Assembly: GCA_031277535.1 (NCBI GenBank)
Contig: JAITMD010000019.1
Span: 1 to 64,000 of the forward strand
From: Flavobacteriaceae bacterium
GTDB lineage: Bacteria; Bacteroidota; Bacteroidia; Flavobacteriales; Flavobacteriaceae
DNA: 64,000 nt
Direction: 5' to 3'
Shown here: positions 16,320-26,556 of the stretch, one piece after another
How positions within the stretch are numbered: position 1 is the first letter of the stretch
How the letters are laid out: each line of letters starts with the position of its first letter
The notes under the pieces: model-generated
What the model was told of the DNA's origin: nothing
Databases searched by the model: none
What the model saw: only the letters and a program-made list of their open reading frames with translations
Position numbers and translations under genes: made by a program

Positions 16320-17711
16320 ATGTTTAGCACTGAAACATATAGAAAAAGAAGAGAAGTTCTTCAACAAAATATACAAGCAAAGGGGATTTTATTATTCTTA
16401 GGAAATATTGAGAATCCAATCAACTTTGCAGATAATGCTTCACATTTTAGACAAGATAGTACATTCTTGTATTACTTTGGTATTCAACAACCGCACCTTG
16501 CAGCTATTATCGATTTAGATGAGCATAAAACAATTGTGTTTGGAGATGAAATGTCTATGGATGCTATTGTGTGGATGGGACGTCAAGAGACGCTGAAAGA
16601 GAAGTGTGAGAAAGCAGGAGTAGTAGAAACTCGCCCTTATGCAGACTTAGCTATTTACTTAGCAACAGCGATGAGCGTGAAGAGAACTATTCATTACCTA
16701 CCTCCTTATCAATCATTCAACAAGATTTTATTAAGCGAATTACTACATATTTCTATTACTGATTTTAAGCCTTCTGTAGCGATGATTCAGGCTATTGTGG
16801 CACAGAGAGAAATTAAAGAAGCACAAGAGATAGTACAAATAGAAGAGGCACTTAAGGTATCTAATCAAATGCATTTATTAGCTATGCGTATGGCTAAGGC
16901 AGGAGTGAAGGAGTATGAAATTGTCAGTGCAATCCAGAATGTAGCAGGAAGTCATAATTGTGAATTAGCTTATAATTCTATTGTGACTATTAATGGTGGG
17001 ATTTTACACAATCACTATAAGATGAATACGCTGCAATCAGGGAAGTTGCTGTTAAATGACTCAGGGTGTGAAACACCGATGGGGTATGCTTCTGACTTGA
17101 CGCGTACTTATCCAGTAGATAAGACATTTACTCCAGAACAACGCGATTTATATAATGTTGTATTGAATTCTTTTGAAGGAGCTAAAGCAGAATTAAAGGC
17201 AGGTGTGAAATATAAAAGTGTACACCTTAAAGCCTGTGAGATATTAGCTGAAGGGTTAATAGATTTAGGTTTTATGAAAGGGAATGCGCAAGATGCCGTA
17301 GCTAATCATGCACATACAATGTTTTTCCAATGTGGGCTTGGGCATATGATGGGATTAGATGTACATGATATGGAAGATCTGGGTGAACAGTATGTTGGTT
17401 ATACTTTAGATGATCCTAAGGACACAAAACAATTTGGTATAAAGTCATTGCGTTTAGGAAAAGAATTAAAAGCAGGACATGTATTAACTGTAGAGCCAGG
17501 TATTTACTTTATTCCGGAATTAATTGAGATGTGGGAAGCAGAGAAGAAATATGCTGAGTTCATTAATTATGATAAAGTAAAACAGTTTGCTCATTTTGGA
17601 GGTATTCGTATTGAAGATAACTTCTTGATAAAAGAAGATGGATATCAGTACTTAGGGCCAGAGTTAATTAGAACTGTTGCAGAGATAGAAGATTATAAAC
17701 TTCAATGGTAA
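16320..17711 (+). CDS. Xaa-Pro aminopeptidase (M24B, aminopeptidase P family)
   Basis: The 463-residue cytoplasmic metallopeptidase removes an N-terminal residue before proline. The N-terminal domain (1-160) is creatinase-like and the C-terminal pita-bread domain carries the five expected metal ligands: Asp247 and Asp259 in the NDSG and SDLTRT stretch, His342 in CGLGHMMGLDVHD, Glu392 in TVEPGIY and Glu432 in GIRIEDN. Length fits the family. A clear terminator follows. Confidence 0.94.
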   Translation: MFSTETYRKRREVLQQNIQAKGILLFLGNIENPINFADNASHFRQDSTFLYYFGIQQPHLAAIIDLDEHKTIVFGDEMSMDAIVWMGRQETLKEKCEKAGVVETRPYADLAIYLATAMSVKRTIHYLPPYQSFNKILLSELLHISITDFKPSVAMIQAIVAQREIKEAQEIVQIEEALKVSNQMHLLAMRMAKAGVKEYEIVSAIQNVAGSHNCELAYNSIVTINGGILHNHYKMNTLQSGKLLLNDSGCETPMGYASDLTRTYPVDKTFTPEQRDLYNVVLNSFEGAKAELKAGVKYKSVHLKACEILAEGLIDLGFMKGNAQDAVANHAHTMFFQCGLGHMMGLDVHDMEDLGEQYVGYTLDDPKDTKQFGIKSLRLGKELKAGHVLTVEPGIYFIPELIEMWEAEKKYAEFINYDKVKQFAHFGGIRIEDNFLIKEDGYQYLGPELIRTVAEIEDYKLQW

Positions 17712-17719
17712 AGTATTTT

Positions 17720-17758
17720 AAACACCTTATTGTTTCTTGAACTTTAAGGTGTTTTTTT
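17720..17758 (+). terminator. Terminator of the aminopeptidase gene
   Basis: AAACACCTTA (17720-17729) pairs with TAAGGTGTTT (17745-17754), followed by more T residues. Confidence 0.88.
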
Positions 17759-17888
17759 GTTCTTAAAAAAGATGTTTTTTAAGTAGGGAATAGTATAGTT
17801 ATTTGTGTGAATTTTAGTGTTGTAAGAAATAATTTCGGAACTTTATACGTTAATAAAGAAATCTGTTTATACTATCCAATCCATAGCT

Positions 17889-19115
17889 ATGCATTACTAT
17901 CAATTATATGAACAATTAAAGAATCTTTTCCATACAGAAGAAGATTGCGTTCGAAGTGAAGAGCTTAAAATAGAATTAGTAAAATATTCTTTTGAGTCTA
18001 ATCAGGCTGCCAATGTACTTTGCGGGTCGGATCAGTTGCATTGTGAATCACACCATCAACATTTTGATAATACTTTTTGTAAAGAAGTAAATGACACTGA
18101 TCACTTGTTGGATATATCTGATTATAGTGTTATTGAAAATAAGAAGTTTAAAATAATTGTTTTAAAAACGATAGAGGAAGCAGTAGCAAATGACGTAATA
18201 GTGATGTTTCATGGTTTAAATGAAAAGAAATGGGACAAGTATTTGCCTTGGGCATATGAGCTTGCAAAACGTACTAAAAAAGCCATTGTATTATTTCCGA
18301 TTAGTTTTCATATGGATAGAGCTCCTATTGAATGGTCTGATCGTAAAACAATGTTTGAGGTAGCACAAAAAAGAGCTATGTATTGGCAAGAAAATTCGGA
18401 TACAAGTTATGTGAATGCAGCTTTGAGCACACGTATGGAGGCGAATCCTCAACGTATGTTTTGGTCTGGATTACAAACATATTACGATTTTATTCAGTGG
18501 GAAGAGCAGTTGAGAACAGGTAAGTTTCCAGTGTTATCTGATAAAGCTAATATTGATTTATTTGGGTATTCTATAGGTTCTTTTCTGTCTATTATTTTTT
18601 TAATGGCTAATCCCAATGGGATTTTAGAACATTCAAAATTAGTATGCTTTTGTGGTGGAATGACAATCGACCGTATGTTTCCTGTATCAAAATACATTAT
18701 GGATGGAAAAGCAACTATTGCTATGCAAAAAGTATTTGCAGAGTTGTTGACTACTAAGTTTATAGCAGAACCTCGCTTAAGTCACTATCAGTCTAATGAA
18801 CTTCATCCTGGAGAAAGTTGGTTTAAAACGATGTTGCGATATAATCATCACCAAGAAGATAGAGAAGCTCGTTTGAAAGAATTGGAGAAACAGATTTATG
18901 CTGTTAACCTTAAAAATGATGAGGTAGCTCCGGCAGTAGAAGCGTTGAATATGTTAAAAGGACCATACAGAGATGTACCTATAGGAGTGGATGTATTGGA
19001 CTACCCATTTCCTTATAGTCATATGGTACCCTTTCCTTTGACTATTAAAAATGCAGAGGAGGTAGATATCCATTTTAATTTAACAATGGCTAAGATCGCT
19101 AATTTTTATTTGTAA
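17889..19115 (+). CDS. DUF6051-like alpha/beta-hydrolase-fold protein
   Basis: The 408-residue product has the features of an alpha/beta hydrolase: a strand ending in MFHGLNEKKWDKYLPWA (HG oxyanion region, about residues 110-125) and a nucleophile elbow GYSIGS at about 221-226, with a C-terminal DYPFPYSHMVPF that may supply the catalytic His. It matches the Bacteroidetes family DUF6051, of unknown substrate. An N-terminal extension of about 90 residues contains several Cys and His. It has no signal peptide. Confidence 0.7.
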   Translation: MHYYQLYEQLKNLFHTEEDCVRSEELKIELVKYSFESNQAANVLCGSDQLHCESHHQHFDNTFCKEVNDTDHLLDISDYSVIENKKFKIIVLKTIEEAVANDVIVMFHGLNEKKWDKYLPWAYELAKRTKKAIVLFPISFHMDRAPIEWSDRKTMFEVAQKRAMYWQENSDTSYVNAALSTRMEANPQRMFWSGLQTYYDFIQWEEQLRTGKFPVLSDKANIDLFGYSIGSFLSIIFLMANPNGILEHSKLVCFCGGMTIDRMFPVSKYIMDGKATIAMQKVFAELLTTKFIAEPRLSHYQSNELHPGESWFKTMLRYNHHQEDREARLKELEKQIYAVNLKNDEVAPAVEALNMLKGPYRDVPIGVDVLDYPFPYSHMVPFPLTIKNAEEVDIHFNLTMAKIANFYL

Positions 19116-19145
19116 AGGAGTTAGTGGTATTACGCTATAATTGTT

Positions 19146-20264
19146 TTAATGCATTGATCTATTTCTGCGTCTTTGTATCAGGTGTAAACGAGTATTTCTA
19201 ATGCTATCTCGTGTTTGTTTACGAAGGTATTCGTGATGTAAGAACCAACCGCCAATACCACCAATTAAACTTCCAATGACAATATCTAAAAAGCGCGCTT
19301 GAATCAATGTGTTTGGAGTGTTCATTAAGGGGCTTCCAGCTTCAGCTAATAATACAGTAAGAGCTGTAATAAAAATGACAGCAATAGCATAGTTGCGAGA
19401 AATAAACATTTCAATAATAAATTGGAGTATCATAATGCATAGACATAAGTACAAAGAATTATTGGAAATAGAGATTAGAATCCAACAAACACCTAATCCA
19501 ATAAATGTACCCGCAATACGTTGTAGAGCTCTTTGCCAAACGTGATAAACAGAAATCCCTTGCATAATTGCTGCACAAGAAATAGGAATCCAATAAGGAT
19601 TGTTTAATTTGAGTAGATGACCTATAAGGAGAGAGATACACATAAAACTTCCCATAATAATGGCGCGAATAAGATAATCTAACTGATCTTTTACAGGGAC
19701 TGGTCTTAGTAAACGAATAGAGGTTTGGGTGTTGTATTTTTTGCCAACAATGACGCTGTAAATTAAAGCTAAAGTACAGGCAAACATAGTTCCCATGACA
19801 ACATATCCTAAGCGAGTAGGAATACTTTGTAAATCAAAAGGCATATTGCTTGACATAGAAGCAACCATAATAAAAAAGAAACTACTTGGCGGCTTGACAG
19901 AGAAATATAAAGCAACCCAATGTGCTGCTGTTACAAATATACCAAAAGCGATGGCTGAGGTTAAGAAATTAAAGCTAAAAGTAATTCCTACTGCAAATGC
20001 TAACATAAAACCAAATGAACAAACCAACATAGTAATCATTCGTTGAGGAGTTGGAATATTGGAAGGTAAGTAAAGTATCACTAAACCTGATAGGCAGGCT
20101 AAAAGACCTGCAGGTAAATTGTTAAAGTACCATCCTGTTAGTAAAGGTAGTCCTGTTGCCAGCATAGCTAAAACAGGAATATGCCATAACCTTTCACTGT
20201 GTTTTAATTTAAATAGTGTTTTGCTTTCTTGTTGTAGTAACTGAACAAAAAAATTCTGTTTCAT
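19146..20264 (-). CDS. FUSC-family membrane transporter
   Basis: The 372-residue inner-membrane protein has about ten hydrophobic segments in two sets separated by a soluble loop (residues about 175-200), with the second set starting near PVKDQLDYLIRAIIMG and carrying the NPYWIPISCAAIMQG signature of FUSC_2/aromatic-acid exporter proteins. It is probably an exporter of an aromatic or similar organic acid. It converges with the DUF6051-like gene without a visible terminator. A TACCTTTG element on the minus strand at 20412-20419 could be its promoter, about 150 bases upstream. Confidence 0.85.
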   Translation of the reverse strand: MKQNFFVQLLQQESKTLFKLKHSERLWHIPVLAMLATGLPLLTGWYFNNLPAGLLACLSGLVILYLPSNIPTPQRMITMLVCSFGFMLAFAVGITFSFNFLTSAIAFGIFVTAAHWVALYFSVKPPSSFFFIMVASMSSNMPFDLQSIPTRLGYVVMGTMFACTLALIYSVIVGKKYNTQTSIRLLRPVPVKDQLDYLIRAIIMGSFMCISLLIGHLLKLNNPYWIPISCAAIMQGISVYHVWQRALQRIAGTFIGLGVCWILISISNNSLYLCLCIMILQFIIEMFISRNYAIAVIFITALTVLLAEAGSPLMNTPNTLIQARFLDIVIGSLIGGIGGWFLHHEYLRKQTRDSIRNTRLHLIQRRRNRSMH

Positions 20265-20490
20265 TTCTATAATAGATTATAAGCTGTTACTGTGTATAAA
20301 GTAGCGTATGAGAAAGCTTATTTTGTAGCAGTAACTATTGGTTTTGTATGAATGACAGCGTAAAAAGAAAAGTTGATTTTACCACTGCCTATTCAATTGC
20401 GTAAGAAAGTACAAAGGTACTGAAAAGATTAGGGTTCTAAAAATGAGAAGGAAGTGATAGATGTGTTATTTTTGGGTTAAATACAGTGCT

Positions 20491-20961
20491 ATGGAATTAA
20501 ATAATATAGATGGAACGCTTTTAATAAAAGCTTATAACACGACACTTTATAAAGGGATGAAATTGGAAGATTTGAAAGAGACCGTTTTTTATAAAGAAAA
20601 GTATGTTTCTTTTAGAGATGTTGAAACGGGGTATTTTTGGTATTACTTTGATTCTTTGGATTTGAATAAGTATAAAATTGTCATTAGTATATGTGTTTTT
20701 GGAGATAGTTTGGAACAAATTTATCTCAATACATGGAGTGATAACGATGCCAAAACATGGGATGATTGGACAGAAAAAAAGGAAATGGAAGTGTTTGAAC
20801 GAAATAATTCTTTTATGCGAGAATTGTCTGGTGAAAAAGGTAAAAAGAAAAACACACCTTACCCACAATGGAGTGTTTCTTATGATTGGGGAACTTTGTG
20901 GTCTGTTTATGATCCAAGAAGTGCAAGTAGTTTTGCAGGATTATCTTATAGAAAAGATTAA
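20491..20961 (+). CDS. Hypothetical protein, unknown function
   Basis: The product from the ATG at 20491 is 156 residues (MELNNIDGTLL). It is rich in Tyr and Trp, with a repeated YFWYYFD-type core and a WSVSYDWGTLWSVYDPRSASS segment near the C-terminus. No signal peptide or domain is recognised. The start at 20491 is preferred to an in-frame ATG ten codons upstream since the alignable, hydrophilic part begins here. The composition resembles small immunity-type proteins. Confidence 0.55.
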   Translation: MELNNIDGTLLIKAYNTTLYKGMKLEDLKETVFYKEKYVSFRDVETGYFWYYFDSLDLNKYKIVISICVFGDSLEQIYLNTWSDNDAKTWDDWTEKKEMEVFERNNSFMRELSGEKGKKKNTPYPQWSVSYDWGTLWSVYDPRSASSFAGLSYRKD

Positions 20962-20991
20962 ATAATGGTTTTATTTAGTGCGTATAAAAAC

Positions 20992-21023
20992 AAAAATCGG
21001 AAGAATAGTCTTCCGATTTTTTT
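20992..21023 (+). terminator. Terminator after the 20491 gene
   Basis: AAAAATCGGAAGA (20992-21004) pairs with TCTTCCGATTTTT (21009-21021) around a four-base loop, followed by T. Confidence 0.92.
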
Positions 21024-21185
21024 AACCTTTAAGATAAACTTTAGAGGTAAATTGAATTAGTTAGGTCTTTATAGTGATTATCATTTCTGATAAACGGTAT
21101 AACTTAATTTAATTTTATAAATGCTGCGTGCTAAGCAATTGATTCGTTATTGTAACCTCACTAATAATTCAACTGATGATTCGGC

Positions 21186-21713
21186 TTAAACTAAACTTGT
21201 TTTAAAAGCCGTGATTTGTTCAGTTAGTTGTTGGTTTAATTCGTCGTTAGTAATTTTTCCGTCTGCGAAGTTACTTTGAAAATTCGGTAAAGAAAAAGTA
21301 TTAACAATATTTCCACCAAAAAAAGGAAAAATATTTTTAGCACTTTCCATAACTGATTGACCTCCACGGGGTCCGGGAGATGTAGATAGTAACATCATTG
21401 GTTTTTGTTGAAAGAAAGATTTTTCAGCTCTTGATCCCCAATCGAAGATGTTTTTAAAGGCAGTACTAAATGTACCATTATGTTCCGCTAATCCAATGAT
21501 TAAAGCATCACTTGTTTTGATGATTTCATTGAAATTTAGAGCTTGGTTAGGTATTCCAATATTATTTCTGTCTTGAGAATAGATTGGCATTTCAAAATCG
21601 TTTAAATCCAATATATTGATTTCGTATTCAGTAAATTGATTAGTAATTGACTTAACTAAAGCTAAGTTTATAGACTGTGTGCTGTTTGATGCAGCAAATA
21701 CTGTAATTTTCAT
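21186..21713 (-). CDS. NADPH-dependent FMN reductase-like oxidoreductase
   Basis: The 175-residue product has the flavodoxin-like fold of the NADPH-dependent FMN/azo/chromate reductase family: an N-terminal FAASNSTQSIN phosphate-binding loop, IIGLAEHNGTFSTAFKNIFDW (FMN-ring region, here PEYNG-like as AEHNG) at about residues 75-95, and LLSTSPGPRGG at about 109-119. It is cytoplasmic and probably reduces quinones or flavins; the physiological substrate is unknown. Confidence 0.85.
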   Translation of the reverse strand: MKITVFAASNSTQSINLALVKSITNQFTEYEINILDLNDFEMPIYSQDRNNIGIPNQALNFNEIIKTSDALIIGLAEHNGTFSTAFKNIFDWGSRAEKSFFQQKPMMLLSTSPGPRGGQSVMESAKNIFPFFGGNIVNTFSLPNFQSNFADGKITNDELNQQLTEQITAFKTSLV

Positions 21714-21736
21714 TTGTGTTTATTCATTTGTTGTTA

Positions 21737-21744
21737 CAAAGATA
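21737..21744 (-). promoter_or_regulatory. -7 element TATCTTTG of the FMN reductase gene
   Basis: The minus-strand TAnnTTTG element is 23 bases before the start codon; no TTG element is clear. Confidence 0.45.
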
Positions 21745-21794
21745 TGAACACAAAGATGAGAGAAAACTTAATGTAGAATAAGAAAAAGTATCGA

Positions 21795-21829
21795 CATAAA
21801 AAAAGGAGAGAAATTACTTCCTCTCCTTT
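21795..21829 (-). terminator. Terminator of the M3 peptidase gene
   Basis: On the minus strand AAAGGAGAG (21829-21821) pairs with CTCTCCTTT (21810-21802) and is followed by T residues. Confidence 0.85.
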
Positions 21830-21839
21830 AAACTGTTAT

Positions 21840-23963
21840 TTATTTTTTGAATCCTTGATAGTGTAGAAAAGCATCTAATGTTGCTTCTTTTCCTCTAAAC
21901 TCTCCGTATAATTCTCTTAATATTTTTGTGTTTCCTCTTGAGAATAATTCACGTCTAAGTTTTTCTCCGTTTTCACGTGTCATACCTCCATTTTCTTCTA
22001 ACCAAGCATAAGCATCATAATCAAGCATTTCTGACCATTTGTATGAATAGTATCCTGCTGCATATCCACCAGCAAAAATATGACTAAAATAAGAAGAGCG
22101 GTAGCGAGGAGGAGTAATAGCGTATGGAATACCATATTTCTCCATTACAGATTGTTCAAATTCTTTTACATCTGTTACTTTACTATCACTTGATAAGGTA
22201 TGCCATTCCATATCTAATAATGACGCTCCTAATAATTCTGATAAGCTATAACCTTTATTAAAGTTAGCTGCATTTTTCATCTTTTCTATTAAAGATGAAG
22301 GAATAACTTCTCCTGTTTTGTAGTGTTTTGCATAATTTTGAAGTATTGAAGGTTCAAAAGCAAAATGTTCGTGGAATTGAGAAGGAAATTCAACAAAGTC
22401 ACGCGCAACATTTGTTCCTGCCAAAGAAGGATACATTTGATCTGCAAATAAACCATGTAAAGCATGTCCAAACTCATGGAATATAGTAATTACATTGTCT
22501 TGTGTAAGTAAAGTAGGTTGTCCTTTTGCAGGTTTTTGGAAGTTTGCCACATTATATATTACAGGTTTGTGTTTTAATAAATGTGATTGTTCTACAATAT
22601 TACTCATCCACGCACCTCCACGTTTAGAATCACGTTGGTAGTAATCCGTATAGAATAAACCTAATGGACTTTTATCTTCATTGAAGATTTCATAAACTTT
22701 TACATCTTCATGCCAAGTAGGTAGATCTTTACGTTCTTTAAAAGTAAGACCATATAATTGTTTAGCCATAAAGAAAACTCCTTTTTCTAATACTGCATTC
22801 ATTTCGAAGTATGGCTTTAACTCATTTTGATTTAAGGCATATTTTTCTTCTCTTATTTTTTCAGCATAGTAATCCCAGTCAGCAGCATTTACTTCAAATG
22901 ATTCTCCTGTTTTTGCAATAGCTTCTTGTATTTCTTTAATTTCTACTTTAGCCGCTTCATTTGCGTAAGGCACAAGTTCTTTTAAAATTCCAATAGCGTT
23001 ATCTGTGCTTTCAGCCATTGTATTTTGTAAGCTCCAAGCAGCATAATTTTCAAAACCAAGTAGTTTTGCTTTTTCTGCACGTTTAGCAACTAAGTCTAAA
23101 AGTGTTTTTTGAGTGTCATTTTCATCTCCTAATTCAGCTCTTGTCCATGATTTTTCAAATAGCTTTGAACGAACGTCTTTAACAGACAAAGAGGCAGCTA
23201 ATGGTTGTTGTGTAGTATTGTTTATTGGTAATAGATAAGTGTTGTCTTTTTGTTTTAAGGCAGCAATGTCTTCTTGACTTAAACCAACTAAATCTTTTAC
23301 ATCTTTGATTGTTAAACCAGCAGCTTTAGTTGCAGCCAAAAGTTTGTCCGAAAAAGTATTACTTAATGCAGCAATCTCTTGGTTTAGTTCTTTTAATTTT
23401 TTCTTATCAGCCTCTACTAAATTGGCACCAGCTTCTACAAAACGATGATAGTAAACTTCTAATAAGCGATCTTGTTCAGGAGTTAAATTTAGACTTGGTT
23501 TTGTATCTAAAAGGACTTTAATTCGGTTATAAATTTTTTCGTTTAAGTAAATTGCATCATTATGTGAGGCAAATTGAGGTGTTAGTTCAGCATTTATTTC
23601 TTGTAACTCATCATTAGTATCAGCTCCAGTTAAAAGATTGAAAACAGCGTTAGCTCTATCTAATAAAGCACTTGATCTTTCTAATGCTTCTATTGTGTTT
23701 GCGAAAGAAGGAGTTTCTTTGTTGTTAGCAATAGAATCAATAGCTACCATTTGTTGACGCATTCCTTCTAATAAGGCAGGTTTGAAATCTTTATTCTTGA
23801 TTTTACTAAAATCAGCAGTATGATAAGGTAATTGACTTTCTGTATAAAAAGCATTAGACTCGTCCCATCCCGCTGTTTTTCCTCCATTAGAGTTATTACA
23901 AGAAATAGCAAATAAAGATGCTGCAACAACTAAGCTGCCAACAACTGTTGTTTTGATGTTCAT
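21840..23963 (-). CDS. M3 family metallopeptidase lipoprotein (dipeptidyl carboxypeptidase-like)
   Basis: The 707-residue product has a lipoprotein signal ending in FAISC (Cys22) and a full thimet/M3 peptidase domain. The zinc motif HEFGH is at residues 496-500 and the distal Glu is expected in the following ARDFVEFPSQ helix. The tail has the substrate-pocket tyrosines in AGGYAAGYYSYKWSE. It is probably anchored in the periplasm, where it would cut dipeptides from the C-terminus of oligopeptides (Dcp) or act as an oligopeptidase. Confidence 0.93.
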   Translation of the reverse strand: MNIKTTVVGSLVVAASLFAISCNNSNGGKTAGWDESNAFYTESQLPYHTADFSKIKNKDFKPALLEGMRQQMVAIDSIANNKETPSFANTIEALERSSALLDRANAVFNLLTGADTNDELQEINAELTPQFASHNDAIYLNEKIYNRIKVLLDTKPSLNLTPEQDRLLEVYYHRFVEAGANLVEADKKKLKELNQEIAALSNTFSDKLLAATKAAGLTIKDVKDLVGLSQEDIAALKQKDNTYLLPINNTTQQPLAASLSVKDVRSKLFEKSWTRAELGDENDTQKTLLDLVAKRAEKAKLLGFENYAAWSLQNTMAESTDNAIGILKELVPYANEAAKVEIKEIQEAIAKTGESFEVNAADWDYYAEKIREEKYALNQNELKPYFEMNAVLEKGVFFMAKQLYGLTFKERKDLPTWHEDVKVYEIFNEDKSPLGLFYTDYYQRDSKRGGAWMSNIVEQSHLLKHKPVIYNVANFQKPAKGQPTLLTQDNVITIFHEFGHALHGLFADQMYPSLAGTNVARDFVEFPSQFHEHFAFEPSILQNYAKHYKTGEVIPSSLIEKMKNAANFNKGYSLSELLGASLLDMEWHTLSSDSKVTDVKEFEQSVMEKYGIPYAITPPRYRSSYFSHIFAGGYAAGYYSYKWSEMLDYDAYAWLEENGGMTRENGEKLRRELFSRGNTKILRELYGEFRGKEATLDAFLHYQGFKK

Positions 23964-23992
23964 AATTTGAATAATAAGGGTTTGTAAGTATT

Positions 23993-24000
23993 CAAATATA
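23993..24000 (-). promoter_or_regulatory. -7 element TATATTTG of the M3 peptidase gene
   Basis: The minus-strand TAnnTTTG element is 29 bases before the start codon. Confidence 0.5.
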
Positions 24001-24071
24001 GAAAAATATTTATGAATTATTTTATTGGTTAATAGTGAAGGGAAGGAATCAGCTTGTAGGAATAAAATTTA

Positions 24072-24105
24072 TTGTTCTTAGGTTTATATCTCTTGATTAG
24101 ATTTG
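24072..24105 (+). promoter_or_regulatory. Promoter TTG-N23-TAGATTTG of the first subtilase gene
   Basis: TTG at 24072-24074 and TAGATTTG at 24098-24105 are 23 bases apart, at the upper limit of spacing. The leader to the ATG would be about 180 bases. Confidence 0.35.
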
Positions 24106-24291
24106 TAAAATAAGTTATTGAACACGATTAACTTTATTGTGTAAAATTGTTGTATTTGTCATATGAAAAAGAAGAATATGGATAGGGAATGAGAGGGTTT
24201 ATTTTTATATTTGGTAAATTCTCAATCTTTGTCAATGATTATTGAAATGTAAACAGAATGAGGATAAAATTATTAAAATGATTCAATGATT

Positions 24292-26295
24292 ATGAAATCT
24301 AAATATATCATACTTGCCACTTTCTTTGTTACTTTTTATGGATTTGGACAAACTGTTCAAGTAAGAAAAGCTATAAGTGAGAAAACAGATAAAATGCAAA
24401 CTGTTCAATTAAATGATGTAATACAATTAGAACAGATAAAGGATGAAAGAAGTATTCAAAGGAAAAAAGGACAATTACAACAAAGAGTATTTAATGATTC
24501 TATTAAGGAAAAGTACTATTTGAAAAGAATAGATGAATTTGGTACGCCTATTTTTTATACGTTATTTGATACAACAGGACGATCATTAAGTAATATAAAT
24601 GAAGTCCAAGCTAATAATGAAACACAAACTGACTTAGTAGGGCAAAATATGATTGTAGGTGTTTTGGATGGGCAAGTAATTTTAGATAATCATAAGGAGT
24701 TTGTTTTAGCAAATGGACAATCAAGGGTAGTTTTAAGACATCAATTACCTAATTTAATAGGAATGTCAGATGCAGAATTAAAGTCATTTCAAAAAGGTCG
24801 TTCACATGCAACACATGTAGGGGGAATTATTGCTGCAGAAGGGAAAGAAAATAGAGCAAAAGGTGTTGCACCTCAAGCGCAATTATGGTCATATACTTGG
24901 AGAAATGATAATATTTCAATGGCTTCTTTAGCTAATGAAGGAATTGTTGTATCAAATCATTCTTATGGATTAGCTTCAATGGATGAAAATAAGAATCCAT
25001 TATTACCTCCTTATTATTTTGGTGTATATACAAAAGACGCTTCAATGTTTGACTATATAGCATATAGTTACCCTTACTATCAATCTGTAGTGGCTGCAGG
25101 GAATGATGGGGAATATTGGAAAAAACTGAATCCTACAAAAGGAGGAACAGATCTATTATTAGGAACAGCCAATGCTAAAAATAGTATAGTAGTAGGAGCC
25201 GTACGAGTACTGAATTTTGATGTGAATCAAGTAGAATTGGGGACATTTAGTAGTGTGGGACCTACTAATGATTACCGTATTAAACCAGATATTGTAGCTC
25301 ATGGAGTAGGAGTGTTCTCTTCTGTATATATTAACCCAAATCCAATTACAGCTTCTCCTAACACAGTGTCTTATGCAGAATTAAGCGGAACTTCTATGGC
25401 GACTCCCTTAGTAAGTGGTATCGTTGCACTTTGGCAACAATGGGCAATAGAACACAATAAAATGCCATATCGATCAGCAACAATAAGAGCATTGATTACG
25501 CATACTGCTAAAAAAGTAACAGGAAAGGATAGACCTGACTATCAATTTGGCTATGGTGTTGCAAATGCAAATAATGGTGTTCAACTGTTACAAAAACAAG
25601 AGAAGAAGGAGGCTGTGCTTATAGAAACGACTTTATATGAGAATAAGAAAAATACATATATTGTTGAAGTGACTGAAGATAAGCCTATCGTAAGATTTAC
25701 ATTAGCATGGACAGATCCACAAAAAGCGTTTTCTTCAAGTTTTTTTGATGAAGAATATAAAGAACGTATGCTTGTAAATGATTTAGATATAAAGGTAAAA
25801 GGAGAAAAAGGAGAATATTATCCATGGAAATTAGTTGCAAAGGACGGGAAACCAATAACAGAGCAAGGGATTAATTATGTGGATAATTTGGAACAGGTAG
25901 AAATTTTTAATGCTTCGAAAGGAAAGTATGCTATAGAAATTACACATAAGGGAAATTTACAATTTAAACGACAGGATTATTCTCTTCTTATAAGTGATGA
26001 AAGATTTGGAGGAATTAATTTAATTTATTCTTCAACTACGACTGACTCTTTTAAAGATTTTGATATATGGCCCAATCCAATGAAAGATTATGTAAATATT
26101 GAGGTTCCACAAGAGTATACTAATTCTGAGATTGAAGTAATGATCTACAATATAAATGGGGCATTAGTCGATAAACAAAGATTTAACCATATGAATAGTA
26201 TAGTTATGCCTGTTCAACACCTCCAAGTTGGGAGCTATATATTAGTTGTAAAAGGAGAAAATTGGAAAAAAGATTATAAGTTGATTAAAAAATAG
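24292..26295 (+). CDS. Secreted S8 subtilisin-like serine peptidase, T9SS type A tail
   Basis: The product (667 residues from the ATG at 24292, MKSKYIIL) has a signal peptide ending near GFGQ, a prodomain-like region to about 115, then a subtilase domain with the catalytic triad Asp126 (VLDGQ), His175 (SHATHVGG) and Ser368 (SGTSMATP). A beta-rich domain follows and the last about 75 residues, starting at FDIWPNP and ending in a lysine-rich LIKK, are a T9SS type A sorting domain. It is therefore exported and attached to or released from the cell surface. It is adjacent to a paralogue. Confidence 0.93.
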   Translation: MKSKYIILATFFVTFYGFGQTVQVRKAISEKTDKMQTVQLNDVIQLEQIKDERSIQRKKGQLQQRVFNDSIKEKYYLKRIDEFGTPIFYTLFDTTGRSLSNINEVQANNETQTDLVGQNMIVGVLDGQVILDNHKEFVLANGQSRVVLRHQLPNLIGMSDAELKSFQKGRSHATHVGGIIAAEGKENRAKGVAPQAQLWSYTWRNDNISMASLANEGIVVSNHSYGLASMDENKNPLLPPYYFGVYTKDASMFDYIAYSYPYYQSVVAAGNDGEYWKKLNPTKGGTDLLLGTANAKNSIVVGAVRVLNFDVNQVELGTFSSVGPTNDYRIKPDIVAHGVGVFSSVYINPNPITASPNTVSYAELSGTSMATPLVSGIVALWQQWAIEHNKMPYRSATIRALITHTAKKVTGKDRPDYQFGYGVANANNGVQLLQKQEKKEAVLIETTLYENKKNTYIVEVTEDKPIVRFTLAWTDPQKAFSSSFFDEEYKERMLVNDLDIKVKGEKGEYYPWKLVAKDGKPITEQGINYVDNLEQVEIFNASKGKYAIEITHKGNLQFKRQDYSLLISDERFGGINLIYSSTTTDSFKDFDIWPNPMKDYVNIEVPQEYTNSEIEVMIYNINGALVDKQRFNHMNSIVMPVQHLQVGSYILVVKGENWKKDYKLIKK

Positions 26296-26504
26296 TTTTT
26301 GAGTAGATTGATTTGTTGCAAAAAAGTAAATTCTATTTTGTAGTGAGTGAAGTGTTTTTTTTATAAGTGTTAATTTTTTAAATGAAAAGAGTATCTATTT
26401 GTTCTAAATTGTTTTAATTTAATTGTAAAAATAGTCTACATATGTTGTCTTTGTTGTTTTTTAACTTAGAAATAGTTTTAATCCTAATTAATTTGATTAG
26501 TTGT

Positions 26505-26533
26505 TTGTTTTTTGTTTAAATGTGATATATTTA
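26505..26533 (+). promoter_or_regulatory. Promoter TTG-N18-TATATTTA of the second subtilase gene
   Basis: TTG at 26505-26507 and TATATTTA (7 of 8) at 26526-26533 lie in the 261-base gap between the two subtilase genes, which suggests separate transcription. Confidence 0.4.
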
Positions 26534-26556
26534 TTGGCAGAAAAAAAACTTAAAAA

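Larger units (their letters stand above)
23964..24291. other. Divergent intergenic region between M3 and S8 peptidase genes
   Basis: This 328-base stretch holds the M3 promoter element on the minus strand and a plus-strand promoter candidate at 24072-24105. Nothing else is seen. Confidence 0.6.
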